Virus record (IMG/VR): IMGVR_UViG_3300048690_000136
Span: 1 to 27,654 of that record
DNA: 27,654 bases
Source of the DNA: a virus
Reading direction: 5' to 3' (one strand)
Part shown: positions 11,639 to 18,974 of the stretch, piece after piece
Position numbering within the stretch: the stretch's first letter is position 1
Layout of the letters: the number at the start of each line of letters is the position of its first letter
Made by a program: the position numbers and the translations under genes
The notes under the pieces: model-generated
Databases searched by the model: none
What the model saw: the letters and a program-made list of their open reading frames with translations, nothing else
What the model was told of the DNA's origin: nothing

Positions 11639-11881
11639 ATGTCAAATAGATTTCAATTAGTGCTTCAGATTATTGGCTTGTCGCTAGCATTACTCACAAT
11701 GGTGTTATCGTTTACGAACCCTGTATACGACAAACTTAACACAATGTCGGTGCGCCTCACAGAACTTGAAGTAACTATAAAATACACACTACAGCGACTA
11801 CAGGAGACACAGCATGGTAGGCAAAAAGAAAGCTACGACACCGATGGCTACCGCAGCCCCTCTTCCAGTCCCCGGCGTTGA
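11639..11881 (+). CDS. small membrane protein with coiled coil (candidate i-spanin or holin)
   Basis: The 80-residue protein has one N-terminal transmembrane segment (residues 6-26, QLVLQIIGLSLALLTMVLSF), then a heptad-like helix (YDKLNTMSVRLTELEVTIKY) and a charged, Ser-rich tail. This fits an Rz-type inner-membrane spanin (N-in, helical periplasmic domain) or a small holin. Its position shortly before the large terminase matches the T7 lysis genes 17.5-18.7. A proline-rich lipoprotein encoded far away on the other strand could be its partner. GGGAACG before the ATG is a modest ribosome binding site. The last 68 bases overlap the next gene. Confidence 0.55.
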   Translation: MSNRFQLVLQIIGLSLALLTMVLSFTNPVYDKLNTMSVRLTELEVTIKYTLQRLQETQHGRQKESYDTDGYRSPSSSPRR

Positions 11882-12221
11882 CCCACAGCAGCAAGCAGTA
11901 CAGCAGTCGTTACTCGACCAGCTAGCAGCTCTCAAGATGCAAGGCGACGAGCAACTTAATGCCGCCAAACAGCAGCAGCTCACTGAGTCAGAGCAAGCCG
12001 CATCTGTAGCAAACCAGATGCAGCAGCAAAATGCACTCGTTGAGCAGCAAAACGTACTGAACGCAACACGATACAAAGACGCTACCGACGCAGCCTCAAA
12101 GCAAGAGCAGCTAACTAGCGCTCAAGCTGCTGCTGCAACTGCGAGACGTAACGACCAGCGTGTACGCACTACTGGTTTGCTGGCGTCATTCGGACGTCGT
12201 GCTAATCGCCCCAACTACTAA
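11814..12221 (+). CDS. Gln/Ala-rich coiled-coil protein, 135 aa
   Basis: Not assigned. After a basic start (MVGKKKATTPM) and a Pro-rich linker, residues 25-110 form a long Gln- and Ala-rich coiled coil. It ends TTGLLASFGRRANRPNY. The GLLASF motif, also similar in DNA (TTGCTGGCGTCATT against TTGTTGGCGTCATT), recurs in the coiled-coil virion protein at 22029, so the two may be related or bind a common partner. It occupies the place where T7-like phages keep small terminase, but I see no DNA-binding motif to support that. AGGAG seven bases before the ATG is excellent. Confidence 0.65.
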   Translation: MVGKKKATTPMATAAPLPVPGVDPQQQAVQQSLLDQLAALKMQGDEQLNAAKQQQLTESEQAASVANQMQQQNALVEQQNVLNATRYKDATDAASKQEQLTSAQAAAATARRNDQRVRTTGLLASFGRRANRPNY

Positions 12222-12259
12222 CTGCCAACCGAGGCAGTACACACTACGAGGAATACATC

Positions 12260-12757
12260 ATGGCAATGCGCCCGCCTATTTTCACTAAGAGCGACCTCAG
12301 TTCAGCCGACGCTGCAACTCGTGGTCGTGCCCGTGCCGCTGAAGACGCTACGATGGGCCTCAACCCGTCAAAGCACAAACGCGAGACGATTCGCTTGACT
12401 GCTAACTCAGCAGGCGCTGGCATTGTTGAGCTATTTATTTTGGGGCAACTCGGTTACCGTCTACGGACCCTACAGTCGTCAACTGTATGCTTCACTGGCG
12501 TTGTTGTTTACCATTCATCTGTGTCTCGTGTTGCTTGGAATGTAACTGTTGCGGCACAAAACATTGACGGTGTACTTACACTCGTTGGCGTACCGCTGCT
12601 TGTTAAGTACGGTGCTGCTGCCGCCGCGTTAAGTGTAATTGTTGACAACCCTACTGAGTCGTTTGTTATTACCGGTGCTGGTGTCGCCGGTGACCTCAAT
12701 GGTCGTTGGGAAATGTTTATCGACGCCTTTGTTGAAGTCACTGAGGACGCTAAGTAA
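12260..12757 (+). CDS. structural protein with a tail-fibre-like beta domain, 165 aa
   Basis: The first 40 residues are charged and helical. Residues 42-165 have the pattern of a C-terminal domain common on phage fibre and spike proteins: ETIRLTA, YRLRTLQSSTVCFTGVVVYHSS, VAWNVTVAAQNIDGVLTLVG, then GRWEMFIDAFVEV. Such domains are beta-rich and often make trimer tips or surface decoration. As a free-standing 165-aa protein it could be a head decoration, head fibre or small receptor-binding protein. GAGGA lies seven bases before the ATG. The TAA overlaps the terminase ATG (TAATG). Confidence 0.6.
   Translation: MAMRPPIFTKSDLSSADAATRGRARAAEDATMGLNPSKHKRETIRLTANSAGAGIVELFILGQLGYRLRTLQSSTVCFTGVVVYHSSVSRVAWNVTVAAQNIDGVLTLVGVPLLVKYGAAAAALSVIVDNPTESFVITGAGVAGDLNGRWEMFIDAFVEVTEDAK
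12435..12445 (+). promoter_or_regulatory. TTATTTTGGGG motif, copy E (inside a gene)
   Basis: An exact copy within the fibre-domain gene (coding F-I-L-G), about 310 bases before large terminase. It could serve as an internal promoter or be coding coincidence. Confidence 0.3.
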
Positions 12758-14478
12758 TGTACAGCGTCAAACCATCCTGCGACCTTGCAGTCGAAGCGTT
12801 GTACGACTACTGGTCGTTCATCGAAATGATTAAGTTCCAGGGTGGTATTGACGCTTGGGATGACTGTCACTTTGACTTTGTACTGCATTTGCAAGCGCAC
12901 CAGCTCTATCAGTCGGGGCGCTTAACAGGTAAGCTGTTAGAGCACTGGCGACGCATTAATCGTTACGTACCTGACGGTCCCCCACGTAGCAACCGGATGC
13001 TAAAGATGCCACGCGGTCATCGTAAGTCTACCCTAGTTGTAGGGTACGTAATGTGGCGTATCTGGCGTAACCCGGATATCCGCATTATGCACTCTTGTAA
13101 CGTGCTAGACCTCAGCGAATCTTTTATGCGTGAGGTACGTAGCTACTTTGAAGACACCGAGATGCAGGAAAAATTCTGGAATAGACGTCCCCACATCAAG
13201 GGTAAGCTGATACCTGACTTTAATGTGTCACGCGCTAAGCGCATGGGCACTGAAGCTATCGACAGCAAAGTAGTCTGGAACAACGAAGCTATCCAGGTGT
13301 TGCGCCCCAACAAATACAAAGAACCTACACTCAGTACATCGTCAGTCGGTGCAAAGAAAACTGGACAGCATACAGACTTGTCAGTTATGGACGACGTTGT
13401 TGACTTTGACAATGCCAGTTCACCTGGTAAAATTCAGAAAGTTAAACGCTGGGCAGGCGACATCATGAGTATCGTTAACGACGTCGTTGTCACTCGCCAG
13501 GTAGGTGTACTACCAGACGGTACCACTGTATTCGATTCTGTGGGTAACGAAAAGGTAGTCACTGGTACGCACTACGACCCACAGGATTACTACACATTTC
13601 TTGAGCGTGAACGTGTTGATCTACTATACGACGTTTTCGAGCGTAACATCTACCGTAACGACATCGACAATAGCGAAGGATACATCCTTAGCGGCTTCAC
13701 CGCTGAAGTCGAAAAACGTAAACGTGCCGAGCTTGCTGAACTGCCTGGGGTGTTTGATGCTCAGTATCTAAACAAGGTACTTAACCCAGAGCTTCAGGTA
13801 CTCAACACGCGTAACGTCAAGTGGTATAGTGAAGGCGTGCTGCTTGAAGGACTTGCTGAACGTAACGTATCGTTCCGGTTGGGTGACAGCGAGACTATCG
13901 ACGTGTTTACCCCCATCATAACTGTTGACCCAGCTATTTCGCTTAACAGTCGCGCAGATGATACAGCTATTATTGTTGGGGGTTGGTCACAGTACGGTTA
14001 CCTCGTTGTCGCTGATGCTATTGTTGGGCACTTAACGCCAGAGCGTACATGTACTGAGATTGTACGTCTCGCTAAGAAGTGGCACTGCAAGATAGCTTAC
14101 GTTGAGAACGTTGGCTTCCAAGAGCTACTGCGACGCCAAGTGTTGAAAGCAATGCAAGACGATAGCGTCCAGTGTTCAGTTCTTGAGTACCGTCCAACAG
14201 GTAACAAGCACAAACGTATTGAGTACCAGCTTGCGACTACATTCGCTAAAGGTAAGGCTGTAATTGCTTCCCACCTAAAGATGAACCAGCGTTTTGTTAA
14301 TCCAATTGACTTCTTCGGTAAGCTGACAGCACGCGACGACGTACCGGATGCTATCGCCGTACTCGCCGAGAAGTCAATACCACCTACTGAAGGTGGTAAG
14401 CTGCATAAACGTACACCGTGGGATACTGTAACGGCAGCCGGTAACAAGGTTAACACAACATACGGAGGGTATTACTGA
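12757..14478 (+). CDS. terminase large subunit
   Basis: The packaging motor ATPase and nuclease cuts concatemeric DNA and pumps it into the prohead. The 573-residue protein has a deviant Walker A, PRGHRKST (85-92), as in T7-like terminases, and Walker B LSVMDD (212-213). The C-terminal RNase H-fold nuclease shows IITVDPAIS near residue 390, a central acidic segment (YVENVGFQE) and TARDDVPDAIAVL near residue 530. GAGGA within the previous gene's end serves as the ribosome binding site. Start and stop overlap the neighbours by TAATG and TGATG. No small terminase is recognised in the window. Confidence 0.93.
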   Translation: MYSVKPSCDLAVEALYDYWSFIEMIKFQGGIDAWDDCHFDFVLHLQAHQLYQSGRLTGKLLEHWRRINRYVPDGPPRSNRMLKMPRGHRKSTLVVGYVMWRIWRNPDIRIMHSCNVLDLSESFMREVRSYFEDTEMQEKFWNRRPHIKGKLIPDFNVSRAKRMGTEAIDSKVVWNNEAIQVLRPNKYKEPTLSTSSVGAKKTGQHTDLSVMDDVVDFDNASSPGKIQKVKRWAGDIMSIVNDVVVTRQVGVLPDGTTVFDSVGNEKVVTGTHYDPQDYYTFLERERVDLLYDVFERNIYRNDIDNSEGYILSGFTAEVEKRKRAELAELPGVFDAQYLNKVLNPELQVLNTRNVKWYSEGVLLEGLAERNVSFRLGDSETIDVFTPIITVDPAISLNSRADDTAIIVGGWSQYGYLVVADAIVGHLTPERTCTEIVRLAKKWHCKIAYVENVGFQELLRRQVLKAMQDDSVQCSVLEYRPTGNKHKRIEYQLATTFAKGKAVIASHLKMNQRFVNPIDFFGKLTARDDVPDAIAVLAEKSIPPTEGGKLHKRTPWDTVTAAGNKVNTTYGGYY

Positions 14479-16376
14479 TGCTGATGAAACCGACACCGTT
14501 AATTATTGACAAAAGTAGCGTCAACTGCACTGAGGAAGAGTTTGCGGAGAACATTCTACTGCGACTGACTGACGCTAAAGCAATTAGATTGCACGAAGAG
14601 CCACGCTGGAATGAAAGCTACGGCTTGTGGCGTAACTCTAACTTCGATAAAGCTGCTATGAGGGGCGATGCAGTAACAACTGCGGGTACTTCAAGTACGT
14701 GGCAGCACCGCGTAAACACTGGCAAGACTTACGAGGTCGTCGAGACACTAGTAGCGTACCTCAAAAGTGCTACGTTCCCGTCTGATGAGTGGTTTGAAGT
14801 TGTAGCCAAGCAACCTGAGCTGGGAGACATTCTCAACTTGGTGCAAAAGGCCGTTAAGTACAAGTTGGACGAAGCCGCTATCACCGCTAAGGTTGAAGTG
14901 TACCTTCGCTGGCTTATTTTATTTGGGACTTGTACATATCGCGTCACTTGGGAGAGTGAGGTTCAACGTAATACGTCGCGTGTGTTTCAGCCAGACGGTA
15001 ACTCGTCAGTACGAGTCACAAACGAATCTACAGAAGAGCTTGACATCCAAGTTATGTCGCCATTTGATGTATGGCTTGACATCGATGAGGAGAGCACCTG
15101 GGCCAGGTTACGCTTAAGTCGCTCAGAGTTCCTGGAGTTGGTACACCAGGGGTACTACACGGTTAGCGACGAAGCTAAGGCGGCTTACAACCCACGTAAG
15201 CAGACTAAAAGCTACCGTGCTGACAGCGCTACCAACACCGACGGCAAGTCAGAGGAGATTATCGAGTTTTACGGTGACGTTGTTATCCGCAATGTGGTCT
15301 ACTGTAACGTGCACGCGGTATTCCTGGGTGATGAGTTGATACGTCTGGCTGATTCGCAATACTGGTGTGGGTCGCCTTACGTATCAATGAGTATGTTCCC
15401 GGATATTCACAGTCCGTACGGTATCAGCATGTTACATCCTAACCTGGGCGCGTTGCATGTTACTAACGTGATGTCTAACTTACGACTGGACAACATGCTG
15501 CTTCACATGCACGGGATGTGGGAGAAGGTTGAAGACGGAGTTCTGAACGATGACGACCTTCGTGTAGAACCTGGCAAGATATTTAAGGTAGCGCAGCGTG
15601 GTAACATGTCTCGCTTAGATATGGGTCCCCCAACGTTTACGGTAACTTACCAAGAAGCGGCTACTCAAGAAGCTAACATCGACAGAGCGATGGCTACAGG
15701 TCCGCTTATTGGTGGGGCGCAATCACGCGGTGGCGACCGGGTTACTGCCGAAGAGATTATAGCAGTACGTGACAGTGGCGGCAACCGGCTTAACCTGGTG
15801 CATACACACATCGAACAAATGAGCACTCTGCCACTGTTAGCCAAAGCGTTTAAGCTGGTCCAGCAGTATCAGTCAGAAGACATCATTGTCACCGCAATGG
15901 ACACAGACGTTGAGATGCTAGCGTACTACCCCGTACCAGCTGAGTCGTTCAGCTTGCCGCTTGAGTTGCTGCCGATAGGTGCTAACTTCGTTATCGAGAC
16001 TAGTCGCAACCTCGATAAATTGCTGCAAGTTATGGACATTGCTGGCCGTAGCCCCGAGCTATCTGCCCGCGTTGACCACGAGCAGATGCTACTCGAAGTA
16101 ATGAAGCAGCTCCGCGTTGACGACCCATTACGTTTCATCAAGAAAGCTGAGGAACAGCCACCGCTACCTGCGATGCCACAAGCACCGGAGATGCCAGAGG
16201 GTATGCCACCTGCGGGTGGTATGTCAATCGAAGATCAAGCAGCGATGCAAACAATTGCCACTGATGGTGGGGAGCAGCTACTTAACGCAGCTGAGATACC
16301 TACTGATGGCGTGCCTACTGACCAACTACAACAAATTATGGCAGGAGCTTTAACCGATGACGGACAACCAATCTAA
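14478..16376 (+). CDS. portal protein (head-tail connector, T7 gp8-like)
   Basis: A 632-residue protein directly after large terminase and before scaffold, the T7-like portal position, and in the family size range (T7 gp8 is 536 aa). The N-terminal part (NESYGLWRNSNFDKAAMRGD, then TYEVVETLVAYLKSATFPSDEWFEV) and YLRWLILFGTCTYRVTWE resemble connector proteins of this group. The middle (SPFDVWLDIDEE, FPDIHSPYGISMLHPNLGALHV) is also typical. The last 80 residues are Pro-, Met- and Gln-rich. The portal forms the dodecamer at the packaging vertex. The start ATG overlaps the terminase TGA. The 3' end overlaps the scaffold gene by 20 bases. Confidence 0.88.
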   Translation: MLMKPTPLIIDKSSVNCTEEEFAENILLRLTDAKAIRLHEEPRWNESYGLWRNSNFDKAAMRGDAVTTAGTSSTWQHRVNTGKTYEVVETLVAYLKSATFPSDEWFEVVAKQPELGDILNLVQKAVKYKLDEAAITAKVEVYLRWLILFGTCTYRVTWESEVQRNTSRVFQPDGNSSVRVTNESTEELDIQVMSPFDVWLDIDEESTWARLRLSRSEFLELVHQGYYTVSDEAKAAYNPRKQTKSYRADSATNTDGKSEEIIEFYGDVVIRNVVYCNVHAVFLGDELIRLADSQYWCGSPYVSMSMFPDIHSPYGISMLHPNLGALHVTNVMSNLRLDNMLLHMHGMWEKVEDGVLNDDDLRVEPGKIFKVAQRGNMSRLDMGPPTFTVTYQEAATQEANIDRAMATGPLIGGAQSRGGDRVTAEEIIAVRDSGGNRLNLVHTHIEQMSTLPLLAKAFKLVQQYQSEDIIVTAMDTDVEMLAYYPVPAESFSLPLELLPIGANFVIETSRNLDKLLQVMDIAGRSPELSARVDHEQMLLEVMKQLRVDDPLRFIKKAEEQPPLPAMPQAPEMPEGMPPAGGMSIEDQAAMQTIATDGGEQLLNAAEIPTDGVPTDQLQQIMAGALTDDGQPI

Positions 16377-17064
16377 TACAACTGAGACTACCGCCCCAAC
16401 TAACGACCTCGGACTTGTTAGTATGAACCCAGGGATGCTGACAGACACTCCTGACATTGCTGACGCTGCTGACACTGTTGAAGAAACTGCTAGCCTGCAA
16501 GACCAGCTTGCGTTGCACGATGCAATGACTGAGACTGCTGCGCCTGCTGACGACGCGACACCCGTTGACGACGTTGCGCCTGACTGGACATCTGACCGTA
16601 TGGTAAAGCTGGACGCTGACTTCAAAGAAACTATGGGGGTAGGCGTCAAAGAAGCGTTTGACATGTTCACTGAGATACGCGCTGAGTTGACTACTTTACG
16701 CGAAGCAAAACAACAAGACAGCGTAACGCAAGCAGCAGCCACGATTCAAAAAGCCTGGGGTGTAAATGACGCTGAGTTCACACGTCGCGCTTCTGAAGTC
16801 GCTGCCTACGTCAAGACGCTACCTGAGGCAACGCAAGCAGCCGTTGATAACGTAGATGGGGTACAGCTTGTCTGGCAGCATTTGCAGTCACGTCGAGCAA
16901 CCAGCAACGTGACGGGCGGCAAGCAAGGCAACACGTCGAGCGGTACTCCACAGTCGTTTAGTCGCGCTGACATTACACGCTGGATGATGACAGAGCCTGC
17001 AACGTACAACAAGTACGCCACAGCAATTGCCGCAGCGCGTTTAGCTGGGCGTATCACTGACTAG
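16357..17064 (+). CDS. scaffolding protein (T7 gp9-like)
   Basis: Scaffold proteins guide capsid assembly and leave before the head matures. This 235-residue protein is strongly acidic over its first 90 residues (Asp-, Glu-, Thr- and Ala-rich), helical in the middle (FDMFTEIRAELTTLREAKQ), and ends with a short basic, hydrophobic segment (YNKYATAIAAARLAGRITD) of the kind that contacts capsid protein. It lies between portal and major capsid protein. GGAG lies nine bases before the ATG. Its TAG stop forms the first three bases of the dispersed element X1. Confidence 0.8.
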   Translation: MTDNQSNTTETTAPTNDLGLVSMNPGMLTDTPDIADAADTVEETASLQDQLALHDAMTETAAPADDATPVDDVAPDWTSDRMVKLDADFKETMGVGVKEAFDMFTEIRAELTTLREAKQQDSVTQAAATIQKAWGVNDAEFTRRASEVAAYVKTLPEATQAAVDNVDGVQLVWQHLQSRRATSNVTGGKQGNTSSGTPQSFSRADITRWMMTEPATYNKYATAIAAARLAGRITD

Positions 17065-17255
17065 TACAGTTGTACGCTACTGATCAAGCCCTCTGAGAAT
17101 CGCCTGTAGAGCACGCTAGCTATTAAGCATACAAACGTAAGTAAGTGACGCTAGCGTGCCCTGTAGGTACCTTGTAGCCCCATTAGAGAGCGTCCTTGAT
17201 CGCGTAGCTGATACTCACCCGCACTGTTACAGATCGTTAAAGTACGCGTGTACTA
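17062..17255 (+). repeat. dispersed 194-bp element, copy X1, between scaffold and capsid genes
   Basis: It runs from TAGTACAGTTGTACGC to GTACGCGTGTACTA. The first 55 bases match the reverse complement of the copy at 26492-26679 at about 80% by eye, and TAGCGTGCCCT.TAG.TACCTTG is shared near the middle. It can fold into GCTAC/GTAGC, GATCAAG/CTTGATC and CTCT/AGAG, plus a perfect inner 10-bp stem GCACGCTAGC/GCTAGCGTGC. The element supplies the stop codon of the scaffold gene. Confidence 0.8.
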
Positions 17256-17265
17256 CTTAAGACTG

Positions 17266-17279
17266 CCCGCAAACGCGGG
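17266..17279 (+). promoter_or_regulatory. hairpin just before the capsid ribosome binding site
   Basis: CCCGC-AAAC-GCGGG ends nine bases before AGGAG (17288-17292) of the major capsid gene. Short GC hairpins here can protect a processed 5' end and keep the site open, which suits the most highly expressed phage gene. Confidence 0.45.
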
Positions 17280-17298
17280 ACACTTTTAGGAGACACAC

Positions 17299-18330
17299 AT
17301 GCCACAAGCATTATTTAACGGCGAGTCATTTAACCAGACTAACATCACCCGCTTTATTGCGGAAATCTGGCTGCCCGAGATGATGGAGTTCCGCGCCCAG
17401 CGGCTTCTCGTCCCCGAGCAGATTTGCCGAGTATTCAAGTCCAACGTCAAGAAGGGTGATGTATTTCACATCCCGCAGGTTAACGAGCTGCAAGTTGAGA
17501 CGCGTCAAATTGATCGCCCATTTACGTTGCAAACCGACGTAGATAACGAATACGTTATCCAGGTTGACTCGGATAAAGCCACGGCTATCGGTATCGACCG
17601 GTTCGCCGAAGCAATGGCTTCTTACGAGTTTCGTTCTGCATACGTGCGCGGCATGGGCTACGCACTAGCAAAAGATATGTCTGGTGCTATCCTCGGTTTG
17701 CGTGCTGCACTGTACAGCATCCCTGGTCGTAGTATCTTTTGTACGTCTGGCGCACCCAACGCTGGTACGCTTGCCGGTACCGGCGCTCCTCTGAATCTTG
17801 CGGCTATCCTTGCTGCCCGTCAGTTGCTACTTGACGCTGACGCTGACGAATCTGACATCGTTATGTTGGTTAGCACTGCGCAAGAAACAGCGCTGTTGAG
17901 CATTTTGCAGTCTACTAGCGGTGACTACATCAGCGGCAAGCCAACCGAGACTGGTAAGATTGGCTCACTGTTTGGTGTTAACTTCTGGCGTTCTACGTTA
18001 ATCGGCAACAACAGCGCGACAGGCTGGCGTTTGCGTGGCGTCAACAACGCTGTTGAGCTTCTGCCTTCGCCTGGCTTTACTGGTAGTATCTACATGCCGA
18101 AGCAGAATGCCTTTACTTCGTTGCCTGCTACCTGGGGTACTGGTGGCGGTGCTGTACAGACTGCGCTGGTCTGCACTAAAGAGTGGGCTGCGGCTGTCAT
18201 GCAAGGTGAGCTTGCACCAACGGCTGATAGAATCCCTCAGCTAGACATCACGCAGATTGCTGCGCGTCAGGCTTACGGTGCTAAGCTGTTTCGTGAAGAC
18301 CACGGCGTTTTGGTCCACACACTCGGTTAA
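17299..18330 (+). CDS. major capsid protein (HK97 fold)
   Basis: The 343-residue protein follows scaffold and precedes tail tubular protein A, and its length matches T7 gp10A (345 aa). N-terminal FIAEIWLPEMMEFRAQRLLVPEQICRVF and KGDVFHIPQVNELQVETR, then a long helix (FAEAMASYEFRSAYVRGMGYALAKDM) and MLVSTAQETALL, are typical of podovirus HK97-fold capsid proteins. AGGAG six bases before the ATG and a preceding hairpin suit high expression. I see no obvious frameshift product like T7 10B. Confidence 0.9.
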   Translation: MPQALFNGESFNQTNITRFIAEIWLPEMMEFRAQRLLVPEQICRVFKSNVKKGDVFHIPQVNELQVETRQIDRPFTLQTDVDNEYVIQVDSDKATAIGIDRFAEAMASYEFRSAYVRGMGYALAKDMSGAILGLRAALYSIPGRSIFCTSGAPNAGTLAGTGAPLNLAAILAARQLLLDADADESDIVMLVSTAQETALLSILQSTSGDYISGKPTETGKIGSLFGVNFWRSTLIGNNSATGWRLRGVNNAVELLPSPGFTGSIYMPKQNAFTSLPATWGTGGGAVQTALVCTKEWAAAVMQGELAPTADRIPQLDITQIAARQAYGAKLFREDHGVLVHTLG

Positions 18331-18348
18331 TTGTCCACGCCCTCCAGT

Positions 18349-18359
18349 TTATTTTGGGG
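18349..18359 (+). promoter_or_regulatory. TTATTTTGGGG motif, copy F, candidate phage promoter
   Basis: It sits in the 47-base gap between the capsid stop and the tail tubular A start and is followed by GGCTTACCA. Only 18 bases separate it from the ATG, so if transcription starts at the G-run the leader is very short. Confidence 0.55.
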
Positions 18360-18377
18360 GGCTTACCACGTTTTTGT

Positions 18378-18974
18378 ATGCCGTTGTTTCTTTCCCAGGT
18401 TAATAAGCTACTCGTGACAGTAAACGAGTTGCCAGTTGCAGATTTTGAAGGCTACGTTGCACAGAAAGCTGTTAATGCTTTTCAAGGTGCACTAACGTTT
18501 GTGTCAAGTTTATACCGCTGGCCCCATCTAAAGACAGAAGTAGCTGCAACTTCCTGGGTAGGCGACACTATTGCTGTACTACCTGAGTTTCAGTCTGTCA
18601 TCAACGTGTACGACGGTACGACACGCGCCCAGCAGGTAGAGTACAGCCAACTCAAGCGTGACTACGGTACGCTCCCTGTGTGGTGTTACCGTGACCAGCA
18701 ATCGCTTCTATTTCAGCCACAGTCTGCTGCACAAAAAGCTGCGTTACGTTTTCATTTATTACTGATGCCGACGATACCGCAAACAATCAACGACAACGTT
18801 ACGTTAGATGCCCCATTTCTTAGATGCGTGATGCTTTATGCTGAGAACGAACTTCACCGTACGCACACTACTGACCTCGCTGCTGGCAACGCTGCTAGTC
18901 GCCAGTTTGAGGTGGAGCTACAGACTTTACGAACACGACGCGAGTCAGACACCCCAACTCACTGGAGATTCTAA
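18378..18974 (+). CDS. tail tubular protein A (T7 gp11-like)
   Basis: This protein forms the adaptor ring that joins portal and tail nozzle. The chosen ATG (MPLFLSQVNKLLVTVNELPV) gives 198 aa, against 196 for T7 gp11. A TTG start 24 bases upstream falls inside the TTATTTTGGGG motif and is unlikely. Family-like features are VNKLL...NELPV near the N-terminus, a helical segment (AFQGALTFVSSLYRW) and the central VINVYDG. There is no clear Shine-Dalgarno before the ATG. The stop overlaps the tail tubular B start (TAATG). The identification rests on size, order and partial similarity. Confidence 0.82.
   Translation: MPLFLSQVNKLLVTVNELPVADFEGYVAQKAVNAFQGALTFVSSLYRWPHLKTEVAATSWVGDTIAVLPEFQSVINVYDGTTRAQQVEYSQLKRDYGTLPVWCYRDQQSLLFQPQSAAQKAALRFHLLLMPTIPQTINDNVTLDAPFLRCVMLYAENELHRTHTTDLAAGNAASRQFEVELQTLRTRRESDTPTHWRF

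Noticed and set aside
17062-17298. The capsid leader as a rho-independent terminator
   Set aside because: The stems are not followed by a U-run, and strong expression of the capsid gene downstream would require read-through.
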